Below, piece by piece: positions 7,820 through 13,425 of a DNA stretch of 16,703 nucleotides. Position 1 is the stretch's first letter, and the number at the start of each line of letters is the position of its first letter. The notes under the pieces were generated by a model. The model saw only the letters and a program-made list of their open reading frames with translations, was not told the DNA's origin and did no database searches. The stretch lies in contig CALICR010000194.1 of assembly GCA_938049125.1 (NCBI GenBank), positions 1 through 16,703 of the forward strand, given 5' to 3'. This DNA comes from an uncultured Clostridia bacterium (GTDB taxonomy: Bacteria; Bacillota; Clostridia; Oscillospirales; Oscillospiraceae). The position numbers and the translations under genes are program-made.

Positions 7820-9226
7820 TCAGCCGTTGACCGTGGCGTACTCGATCGCCCAGCCATCGACGAACGCCGTCTTGACGGCATCCCAGTTGGCATCGGACTG
7901 GTCTGCAGCATACGCAGCCAGAGCGGTGACAAGGCCGGCTCTCCAGGAGTCCACGTTCGGGGTGTAGTTGAATGCCCAGGTCACAGCGTACTTGCCGTCG
8001 GCCAGCATCTCGCTGCCCTGCTGGATGAAGACATTCTCAGCTTCCGGAGCGCTCTTGAACGGGATCGCGCCGAACTCCTTGACCATCATCTTGGTGCCTT
8101 CCTCGGAGGTCACGCACCAGTATGCGAAGTCGAGGGTCGCCTGGATGTCTTCCTCAGAAGCCTGAGAGTTGACAGCCCAGCAGTTCTCGGTGCCGGAGCA
8201 GAGCGCTGCATTCTCTTCGCCCTCAACGCCGCAGTAGATCGGGATCATGGCGAGGTCTTCCGGCTTCATGCCGGAATCGATCAGACCTGCATACTCCCAA
8301 GTACCGTTCTGATAGAAGACAGCCTTGCCTTCCTTGAACTGTGCGGTGGCTTCGTCGCCGGTGGAGGAGGAGAGGGTCGCGGGATCGGTCGCGGAGTTGT
8401 TGATGTACAGATCCCAGATGTTCTTGTAGTTCTCAAGGTAAGCGCCGGTGATCTCAGCGGGCTGCTCGGTCACATCGTCGTCGCGGAACTCATAGAACAG
8501 GGGCATGTTGGCAAGATGGCCGGAGAATCTCCAGGAGGAGCTGCTGTCCAGACCGGAGGCGGTGAAGGCGTCAAAGCCCAGCGTGTCGGCGTTGGCATGG
8601 ATGTCTTCCACAACGGACTTCAGGGATGCGAAGTCCTTGATCTCGTCGAGGGAGTGGCCCGCCTTCTCCAGCAGCGCCTTGTTGACGATGATGCCGAAGG
8701 ACTCGTAGCAGTAGCCAACGGACTTCAGCTCGCCGGCGTCATTGTAGAGGTTGAAATCCTGCGTGGTCAGCTCGCCCGCCAGCTTGCTGTCGGTGAGGTC
8801 GAGGCAATAGTCGTCCCAGTTTGCAACCGCAGCGCTGTTGCCGACGTTGAACAGGGTGGGAGCACCATCCTTGCCCATCTGGGCGCTCAGGGTCTTGTCA
8901 TAGTCGCCGGAAGCAGCGGTGACGACCTTGACCGGCACGCCGGTCTCAGCGGTGTAGTCCGCAGCCAGCTTCTGCCAGGCTTCGTCCGCTTCAGGCTTGA
9001 AGTTCAGGTAGTAGACGGAGCCGGCCGCAGTGGAGGCGGTGTCGTCAGCAGGGGTCTCCTCAGCAGGAGTCTCCTCAGCGGGGGTCTCTTCCTTGGCGGT
9101 GTCGTCGGTCTTCTCTTCGGTCTCGGTGTCCTTGGACGCGTCGGCAGCGGTGTTGTCCTTCGCTGCGCAGGCGACCAAGCTCAGAACCATCATGACCGCG
9201 AGAAGCAGCGCAATCAGTTTCTTCAT
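7820..9226 (-). CDS. Sugar ABC transporter substrate-binding lipoprotein
   Basis: A 468-residue extracellular solute-binding lipoprotein (family 1, MalE-like). The signal peptide MKKLIALLLAVMMVLSLVAC ends in the lipobox LVAC with lipidated Cys20. A low-complexity acidic Thr/Glu/Pro linker (about 29-66, with repeated EETPA units) tethers the two-lobed binding domain (about 70-468), which contains the family-typical segments FKEGKAVFYQNGTWEYAG and FGAIPF. I chose the ATG at 9226, which has GGGAGG ten bases upstream and a proper signal peptide, rather than the longer frame to 9295, which would cover the operator. It is the first gene of the operon. The exact ligand cannot be read from the sequence; a malto-oligosaccharide is suggested only by linked malQ. 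Confidence 0.93.
   Translation of the reverse strand: MKKLIALLLAVMMVLSLVACAAKDNTAADASKDTETEEKTDDTAKEETPAEETPAEETPADDTASTAAGSVYYLNFKPEADEAWQKLAADYTAETGVPVKVVTAASGDYDKTLSAQMGKDGAPTLFNVGNSAAVANWDDYCLDLTDSKLAGELTTQDFNLYNDAGELKSVGYCYESFGIIVNKALLEKAGHSLDEIKDFASLKSVVEDIHANADTLGFDAFTASGLDSSSSWRFSGHLANMPLFYEFRDDDVTEQPAEITGAYLENYKNIWDLYINNSATDPATLSSSTGDEATAQFKEGKAVFYQNGTWEYAGLIDSGMKPEDLAMIPIYCGVEGEENAALCSGTENCWAVNSQASEEDIQATLDFAYWCVTSEEGTKMMVKEFGAIPFKSAPEAENVFIQQGSEMLADGKYAVTWAFNYTPNVDSWRAGLVTALAAYAADQSDANWDAVKTAFVDGWAIEYATVNG
9054..9098 (-). repeat. Short tandem 15-base repeats coding the lipoprotein linker
   Basis: Two near-identical 15-base units (9054-9068 and 9069-9083) and a diverged third (9084-9098) encode successive EETPA-type pentapeptides in the linker of the binding protein. 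Such a run can expand or contract by slippage in whole codons, changing tether length without breaking the reading frame. Confidence 0.75.
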
Positions 9227-9271
9227 TGTGGTTTTCCTCCCATCAAAATTATGATCGTGCGTAAGATTCGA

Positions 9272-9297
9272 ATGTGTTGAAAACGTTTCCATCACAT
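9272..9297. promoter_or_regulatory. 26-bp LacI-family operator / cre-like palindrome
   Basis: An imperfect palindrome centred between 9284 and 9285, with 11 of 13 positions symmetric; arms ATGTG and CACAT flank a core AAACGTTT. The inner 14 bases on the minus strand, TGGAAACGTTTTCA, also fit the CcpA cre pattern TGWNANCGNTNWCA except at one position. It lies just after the predicted transcription start (near 9300) of the binding-protein promoter, a classic repression position. Either the operon's own LacI-family protein or CcpA, or both, could bind. Confidence 0.85.
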
Positions 9298-9306
9298 CCT
9301 GAACAC

Positions 9307-9354
9307 ATTATAGCACCGGCAATTCCCAATTTTCAATCATTTTTTGCGTTTTTT
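9307..9354 (-). promoter_or_regulatory. Promoter of the sugar operon with extended -10 and A-tracts
   Basis: On the minus strand TTGAAA (9336-9331), an 18-base spacer, and a perfect TATAAT (9312-9307) preceded by TGC, giving an extended -10. Directly upstream of the -35 box are two six-base A-tracts (plus-strand T at 9340-9345 and 9349-9354) about one helical turn apart, resembling an UP element. The 5' leader to the binding-protein ATG is about 75 bases and contains the operator. The stretch from 9373 to 9451 back to the NusG-II gene shows no further clear element and no convincing terminator. Confidence 0.85.
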
Positions 9355-9358
9355 GAGA

Positions 9359-9372
9359 AATCAGCGTTTTCA
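9359..9372. promoter_or_regulatory. Second, weaker cre-like half operator
   Basis: The minus strand shares the 11-mer TGTTGAAAACG with one arm of the main operator and fits 12 of 14 positions of the cre pattern (mismatches at the last two). Its centre is 81 bases upstream of the main operator centre, on the far side of the promoter. It may be an auxiliary site for looping or a chance match. Confidence 0.35.
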
Positions 9373-9451
9373 ACAATTTCCGCTCAAGTTTTTGTGCATT
9401 TACACAACATCCGCCGTCTTAGTATTCCCCGCCTCTGTGCGCTTTATTCGC

Positions 9452-9805
9452 TCAGCCCGCGGCGGCGTCGACGGTCCCGCCGCCGGTGAAGCGGATGACG
9501 AGCCGGTGCGGCAGGCACACCACCGGCGCGCCGCCGGAGCAGGCCCCCCGCCGGACGCAGATCTGGTCCGGGCAGTCCGCCTCGGTGACGCGGATGGTCC
9601 CGCCGCGCACCTCGACGGTGTTGGTCCCCAGGTCCGTCTCCACCGTGAAGGTCTGGTCCCGATGCAGGTCCACGGTGCGGAGCAGCTTCCCATCGGACCA
9701 GATCTCGGCACGCGCGCTCCCGCTCCCGCGCAGCAGCAGGAGGGACAGCCCGGCGCAGAGTGCCAGCATCGCCGCGAACAGCAGGACCCAGTATTTCGTC
9801 TTCAT
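9452..9805 (-). CDS. Membrane-anchored NusG domain II protein
   Basis: A 117-residue protein with one N-terminal membrane helix (about residues 5-25) and an extracytoplasmic NusG-domain-II fold. The family signature is present: CPDQIC (Cys78, Cys83), a glycine-containing turn, and VVCLPHRLVIRF (Cys97); an extra Cys89 lies between. Despite the name, these proteins lack the transcription-factor NGN domain and are not elongation factors. Their role is not established, but they recur next to ApbE, Rnf-like and quinone/electron-transfer genes in Clostridia, suggesting extracytoplasmic redox or membrane assembly. The ATG overlaps the apbE stop by four bases, so the pair is coupled. No strong independent ribosome site is visible. 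Confidence 0.82.
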   Translation of the reverse strand: MKTKYWVLLFAAMLALCAGLSLLLLRGSGSARAEIWSDGKLLRTVDLHRDQTFTVETDLGTNTVEVRGGTIRVTEADCPDQICVRRGACSGGAPVVCLPHRLVIRFTGGGTVDAAAG

Positions 9806-10797
9806 CTCTCGATCACCTGAAATTCTGCCCCGGAGAAGGCCTCGGCCAGCCCCGCGGTCACATAAATGGCCCCGTCCTTCGCCACGAGCACCGCCTCAAA
9901 GTCGCTGCGGTCCCGCCAGAGCGCCTCCGCCCGGTCCAGGCCCAGGACGTAGAGCGCCGTGGAGAGCCCGTCGGCCAGCAGCCCGTCCGCGGACACAATG
10001 GTGACGGAGGAAAGCCCCGCGTCCGCCGGGCGGCCCGTTTCGGGGTCTAAAATATGAATGTAGCGCACACCGTCCTCCTCAAAATAGCGCTGGTAGCCGC
10101 CGGAGGTGACCACCGCCGTCTCCCCCACCGCGAGGACGCCCAGGTAGCCCTCGGGGTCCTCCGGGTCCCGGATGGCCACGTTCCAGAGGCTTCCGTCGGG
10201 CTTCAGGCCCACGGTCTGCACGTTCCCGCCTAAGGACAGGATGGCCGATGTGACGCCCGCCGCCCGGAGCCGCTCCGCCGCCAGCTGCCCGGCATAGCCC
10301 TTGGCCACGGCCCCAAAGTCCAGCGCAAGGCCATGGAGGGACGCCGTGTCCCCTTCCAGGGTATAGCTGCCGCCTCGGATGCCCGCGAGGGTCTCCGCGA
10401 TCTCCGCGTCCGAGGGCACCCGGTAGTCCCCGGTGGTAAAGCCCCAGAGCCGCGTCAGCGGGTAGAGGAACGGCTCCAGCGCTCCGCCGGTCTCGTCCCG
10501 GAGGCGGAGGCTCCGGCGCAGCAGCTCCGCCGTCTCCTTAGAGAGGTCCACGGTCTTGCCCGCGTTGAGCCGGGCGACCTCGCTGTCCGCCCGGGTGACG
10601 GAGAGCTTCGCCTCCAGCCCGGAGAGCAGTTCCGCCGTCTCCCTGGTGCGGTCCGCGGCTCCGGAGCCGTAGACCGTCAGCTCCATGACCGTATCCATGG
10701 CAAAAATCTCCCGGGTATCCGCCTGCGGCGCGCAGCCGCAGAGCGGGAGCAGGAGCAAAACCAGGAGCGCCAGCGCCCCGGCCCGGCGTCGTTTCAT
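9802..10797 (-). CDS. apbE: FAD:protein FMN transferase (ApbE lipoprotein)
   Basis: A 331-residue ApbE-family enzyme, which uses FAD and Mg2+ to attach FMN covalently to a Thr/Ser of extracytoplasmic redox proteins such as Rnf/Nqr subunits. A signal peptide ends in lipobox LCGC with Cys22. Family motifs follow in order: AMDTVMELTVYG, LDFGAVAKGYA (160-169), LSLGGN (187-192), HILDPETGRP (248-257) and ADGLLADGLSTALYVLG (270-286), whose Asp and Thr are metal-site positions. The start at 10797 has an AAGGGGGG ribosome site and lies just after a good promoter; the longer frame to 10833 would begin upstream of the -10 box. It is cotranscribed with the NusG-II gene. No flavinylation target motif (D/S-G-A-T/S-x-T) is seen in the other proteins here. 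Confidence 0.95.
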   Translation of the reverse strand: MKRRRAGALALLVLLLLPLCGCAPQADTREIFAMDTVMELTVYGSGAADRTRETAELLSGLEAKLSVTRADSEVARLNAGKTVDLSKETAELLRRSLRLRDETGGALEPFLYPLTRLWGFTTGDYRVPSDAEIAETLAGIRGGSYTLEGDTASLHGLALDFGAVAKGYAGQLAAERLRAAGVTSAILSLGGNVQTVGLKPDGSLWNVAIRDPEDPEGYLGVLAVGETAVVTSGGYQRYFEEDGVRYIHILDPETGRPADAGLSSVTIVSADGLLADGLSTALYVLGLDRAEALWRDRSDFEAVLVAKDGAIYVTAGLAEAFSGAEFQVIER

Positions 10798-10823
10798 GCG
10801 GAGTCCCCCCTTCCGTTTTCTAC

Positions 10824-10852
10824 AATATAGCAAATCCGCCGCGCCGGGTCAA
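10824..10852 (-). promoter_or_regulatory. Promoter of apbE
   Basis: On the minus strand TTGACC (10852-10847), a 17-base spacer, and TATATT (10829-10824). Transcription would start near 10817, only about 20 bases before the apbE ATG, leaving a very short leader. It is divergent from the rplU promoter; the -35 boxes are about 60 bases apart. Confidence 0.7.
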
Positions 10853-10893
10853 TCTCCGCCGGGAAGAAGGCGGGAAAAGTCCGGATTTTCTTG

Positions 10894-10941
10894 AAAAAAA
10901 CTGAAAAAACATTTGACTTCACCGGTGGCGGATGGTATAAT
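10894..10941 (+). promoter_or_regulatory. Strong rplU promoter with phased A-tracts
   Basis: TTGACT (10913-10918), a 17-base spacer, and a perfect TATAAT (10936-10941). Upstream lie A7 (10894-10900) and A6 (10904-10909), about ten bases apart, an UP-element-like bent segment suited to a ribosomal-protein promoter. Transcription should begin near 10949. Confidence 0.9.
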
Positions 10942-10948
10942 TGGAAAG

Positions 10949-11023
10949 CCGCATTGAAGAGGCCGAAGCCGGACGTCCCGTCCGCGCCTCCAGAGCGAGT
11001 CTACAAAAAAGGTAGGTGCAACC
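10949..11023 (+). promoter_or_regulatory. Structured leader of rplU (L21-leader candidate)
   Basis: About 75 bases of 5' untranslated RNA. GAGGC (10959-10963) can pair with GCCTC (10986-10990), enclosing an inner hairpin GGACG/CGTCC (10971-10975 and 10979-10983). An A-rich segment and the ribosome site AGGTAGGTG follow. In Firmicutes rplU is commonly preceded by a conserved leader (the Rfam L21 leader), thought to bind L21 for feedback control. I cannot confirm a match to the Rfam consensus by eye; the pairing is seen directly. Confidence 0.5.
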
Positions 11024-11335
11024 ATGCAGGCAATTATTGTTACCGGCGGTAAGCAGTACAACGTCAAGGAAGGCGACATTCTCTTCATTGAAAAGCTCAA
11101 TGCGGAGGCCGATGCCACCGTGACCTTCGATCAGGTGCTGGCTATCCTGGACGGCGAGAACTCCAAGTTCGGCGCTCCGGCAGTCGCGGGCGCGGCGGTC
11201 GAGGCCAAGGTCCTGAAGAACGGCAAGGGCAAGAAGATCCGCGTCTTCAAGTACCGCGCCAAGAAGGACTCCAAGAGCTGCCAGGGCCACAGACAGCCCT
11301 ACACCAAGGTGCAGATTGAAAAGATCTCCTTCTGA
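11024..11335 (+). CDS. rplU: 50S ribosomal protein L21
   Basis: A 103-residue protein matching L21 over its whole length: the start MQAIIVTGGKQYNVKEGD, the KIRVFKYRAKKDSK segment and the C-terminal GHRQPYTKVQIEKI motif that contacts 23S rRNA. It is a structural component of the large subunit. The ATG follows AGGTAGGTG by about eight bases. The TGA stop overlaps the prp start by one base (TGATG), so the two are translationally coupled. This is the first gene of the classic Firmicutes rplU-prp-rpmA cluster. Confidence 0.98.
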   Translation: MQAIIVTGGKQYNVKEGDILFIEKLNAEADATVTFDQVLAILDGENSKFGAPAVAGAAVEAKVLKNGKGKKIRVFKYRAKKDSKSCQGHRQPYTKVQIEKISF

Positions 11336-11661
11336 TGACCAGAATCGAGTTTTTCAATCCAGCAGACAGAATCGAGGGATTCTGCTGCGCGGGCCACAGC
11401 GGCTACGGTGAGGAAGGTACGGACATCGTCTGCGCCATCGTTTCCGCCGCTGTCAACCTGGCCATCACCACCATCGTGGATGTGATGGGCGTGAAGGCCA
11501 AAGTCAAGGTGAAGGAAGACGAGGCCCGTGTCACCTTGAAACTCCCCGCCTCCTGCGAAGAGCACGAGGACGCGGTCCAGGACCTCCTGGCCGGGCTCAT
11601 GCTGACGCTTTGCAGTGCGCGGGACGACTATCCGGATTATATCGAGGTTATGGAGGTGTAA
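11335..11661 (+). CDS. prp: Ribosomal-processing cysteine protease Prp
   Basis: A 108-residue cysteine protease (YsxB/Prp family, formerly DUF464) that removes the N-terminal extension of ribosomal protein L27. The catalytic pair is visible as His21 in AGHSGYGEEG and Cys33 in TDIVCAIVSAAV, with the usual spacing of twelve residues. It sits between rplU and rpmA, three bases before the rpmA ATG, and its substrate is the next gene product, whose N-terminus carries the matching cleavage motif. No second candidate function is needed. Confidence 0.96.
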   Translation: MTRIEFFNPADRIEGFCCAGHSGYGEEGTDIVCAIVSAAVNLAITTIVDVMGVKAKVKVKEDEARVTLKLPASCEEHEDAVQDLLAGLMLTLCSARDDYPDYIEVMEV

Positions 11662-11664
11662 ACC

Positions 11665-11949
11665 ATGTTTAAGCTCAGTTTCCAGTTCTTCGCTCATAAG
11701 AAAGGCGGCGGCTCCACCAAGAACGGCCGTGATTCCGAGTCCAAGCGCCTCGGCGCCAAGCGCGCAGACGGGCAGTTCGTGCTCGCCGGCAACATTCTCG
11801 TTCGCCAGAGAGGCACGCATATCCATCCGGGCAACAACGTCGGCATCGGCTCCGACGACACCCTGTTCGCCCTGGTGGACGGCAAGGTCAAGTTTGAGCG
11901 CATGGGCAAGGACCGCAAGATGGCTTCCGTGTATCCCATCGAGCAGTAA
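11665..11949 (+). CDS. rpmA: 50S ribosomal protein L27 with Prp-cleaved N-terminal extension
   Basis: A 94-residue L27, which lies near the peptidyl-transferase centre of the large subunit. It begins MFKLSFQFF followed by AHKKGGGSTKNGRDS. The first nine residues are the Firmicutes-type extension, and cleavage after Phe9 by Prp would expose the mature AHKKGGG start. The conserved GRDSESKRLGAKRADGQ and RGTHIHPGNNVGIGSDDTLFAL segments confirm the family. GGAGGTG lies about eight bases before the ATG, inside the end of prp. A strong terminator follows 16 bases after the stop. Confidence 0.98.
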   Translation: MFKLSFQFFAHKKGGGSTKNGRDSESKRLGAKRADGQFVLAGNILVRQRGTHIHPGNNVGIGSDDTLFALVDGKVKFERMGKDRKMASVYPIEQ

Positions 11950-11965
11950 TTTGTTGCATCAGGAA

Positions 11966-11997
11966 CCCCGAACATACTCCTATGTTCGGGGTTTTTT
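11966..11997 (+). terminator. Rho-independent terminator after rpmA
   Basis: A perfect 11-bp stem (11966-11976 with 11981-11991), a four-base loop, and a run of six T (11992-11997). It should end the rplU-prp-rpmA transcript. Only 39 bases separate it from the obg start codon. Confidence 0.95.
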
Positions 11998-12036
11998 CTG
12001 TGAACGGCCCCTCCGGCCGGGAAAGGAGTGCTGGAT

Positions 12037-13311
12037 ATGTTCATTGATAAAGTGCGCATCTCCGTCAAGGCCGGCAACGGCGGCAACGGCGCCATCGCCT
12101 TCCACCGGGAGAAATTCGTGGCGGCGGGCGGCCCCGACGGCGGCGACGGCGGCCACGGCGGCAGCGTCATCCTGCGGGTGGACGACAACCTCTCCACGCT
12201 GCTGGACTTCCGCTACAAGCGCAAATACGCCGCCGCTCCGGGTCAGGACGGCCAGGGCGGCATGAAGAGCGGCAAGCGGGGCGAGAATCTCATCATCCGC
12301 GTGCCCCGGGGCACCGTGGTCCGGGACGCCGAGACCGGCGAGATCATGCAGGATATGTCCTCCTCCGAGGACTACGTGCTCTGCCGCGGCGGCCGCGGCG
12401 GCTGGGGCAACAAGCATTTCGCCACGCCGACGCGCCAGGTGCCGCGCTTCGCCAAGGCCGGTCTGCCCGGCGAGGAGCACGAGGTCATTCTCGAGCTGAA
12501 GCTGCTGGCCGACGTGGGCCTGGTGGGCTTCCCCAACGTGGGCAAGTCCACGCTGCTCTCCGTAACGTCCAACGCCCGGCCGAAGATCGCCAACTACCAC
12601 TTCACGACCCTCTACCCCAACCTCGGCGTCATCTATGTCGAGGAGGGCGTGTCCTTCGTCATGGCGGACATCCCGGGCATCATCGAGGGTGCGGCGGAGG
12701 GTGCGGGCCTCGGCCACGACTTCCTGCGCCACATCGACCGCTGCCGCCTGCTGGTCCACATTGTGGACGTCTCCGGCAGCGAGGGCCGCGACCCCGTAGA
12801 GGACTTCGAGAAGATCAACGCCGAGCTCAAGCAGTACTCGCCGGAGCTGGCAGAGCGGCCCATGCTGGTGGCAGCCAACAAGACGGACCTGCTGCCGCCG
12901 GACAGCGATAACCTGGAGCGTCTGCGCGCCCACGTCGAGGCCGCGGGCTACGAGTTCTTCGTCATCTCCGCCGCCGCCCACCAGGGCACGAAGGAGCTGA
13001 CGCGGCAGATCGCCTACCGCCTCCGCAGCCTGCCGCCCGTCACGGTCTACGAGCCGGACTACGTCAAGCCGCTCCAGGAGGCCGGGGACGCCAAGGACCT
13101 GCGCATCCGCCGGGAGGGTGATCTCTATCTGGTCGAGGGCGCATGGCTGGCGCGGCTCATCGCGGACATCAACTTCGCCGACTACGAGTCCCGCAACTAT
13201 TTCGACCGCCAGCTCCGCAAGTCCGGCCTCTACGACCGGCTCGAGGAGATGGGCATCGAGGACGGCGACACCGTCAGCATTTACGATTTCGAGTTCGATT
13301 ATGAGCGCTGA
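12037..13311 (+). CDS. obg: Obg-family GTPase
   Basis: A 424-residue GTPase involved in 50S assembly, stringent response and cell-cycle or sporulation control. The order is the glycine-rich Obg domain (residues 1-158, with many GG repeats such as GGPDGGDGGHGG), a G domain with G1 GFPNVGKS (164-171), G3 DIPG (211-214), G4 NKTD (281-284) and G5 SAA (311-313), then the C-terminal OCT domain (about 340-424) found in Firmicutes Obg. The start at 12037 has AAAGGAG eight bases upstream; a GTG at 12028 is in frame but overlaps that ribosome site. It follows rpmA directly, without the spo0B seen between them in Bacillus. Confidence 0.97.
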   Translation: MFIDKVRISVKAGNGGNGAIAFHREKFVAAGGPDGGDGGHGGSVILRVDDNLSTLLDFRYKRKYAAAPGQDGQGGMKSGKRGENLIIRVPRGTVVRDAETGEIMQDMSSSEDYVLCRGGRGGWGNKHFATPTRQVPRFAKAGLPGEEHEVILELKLLADVGLVGFPNVGKSTLLSVTSNARPKIANYHFTTLYPNLGVIYVEEGVSFVMADIPGIIEGAAEGAGLGHDFLRHIDRCRLLVHIVDVSGSEGRDPVEDFEKINAELKQYSPELAERPMLVAANKTDLLPPDSDNLERLRAHVEAAGYEFFVISAAAHQGTKELTRQIAYRLRSLPPVTVYEPDYVKPLQEAGDAKDLRIRREGDLYLVEGAWLARLIADINFADYESRNYFDRQLRKSGLYDRLEEMGIEDGDTVSIYDFEFDYER

Positions 13312-13325
13312 CCCCAGGATTTGAG

Positions 13326-13366
13326 AACGCGCGAGCCCTCCGGCATCCGGGAGGCCCGCGTTTTTT
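13326..13366 (+). terminator. Terminator after obg
   Basis: AACGCG (13326-13331) pairs with CGCGTT (13357-13362), with further GC pairs inside broken by a small bulge, followed by a T-run that gives six T (13361-13366). It lies 14 bases past the obg stop. Confidence 0.8.
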
Positions 13367-13375
13367 CTCCGCGCA

Positions 13376-13411
13376 AAAATCGCTCCCGCAGCCCTTGGGG
13401 CCGCGGGAGCG
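13376..13411 (-). terminator. Terminator after potD
   Basis: A perfect 9-bp stem (13381-13389 with 13403-13411), with extra GC pairs nearer the loop. On the minus strand it is followed by ATTTTT (plus-strand A-run at 13376-13379 and neighbours). It ends the pot operon back-to-back with the obg terminator. Confidence 0.85.
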
Positions 13412-13425
13412 TCTGTTTCAGTGGA

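Noticed and set aside
9227..9295. Longer binding-protein product starting at 9295
   Set aside because: It would put 23 non-signal residues before the lipoprotein signal peptide and start within the operator; the ATG at 9226 has a proper ribosome site.
12001..12020. GGCC-CCTCC-GGCC inverted repeat before obg
   Set aside because: Only four pairs, no T-run and no known motif; likely chance in GC-rich sequence.
12037..12180. Glycine-codon-rich repeats at the start of obg
   Set aside because: The repeated GGC-rich triplets simply encode the glycine-rich Obg domain, conserved in all Obg proteins; not a DNA repeat element.
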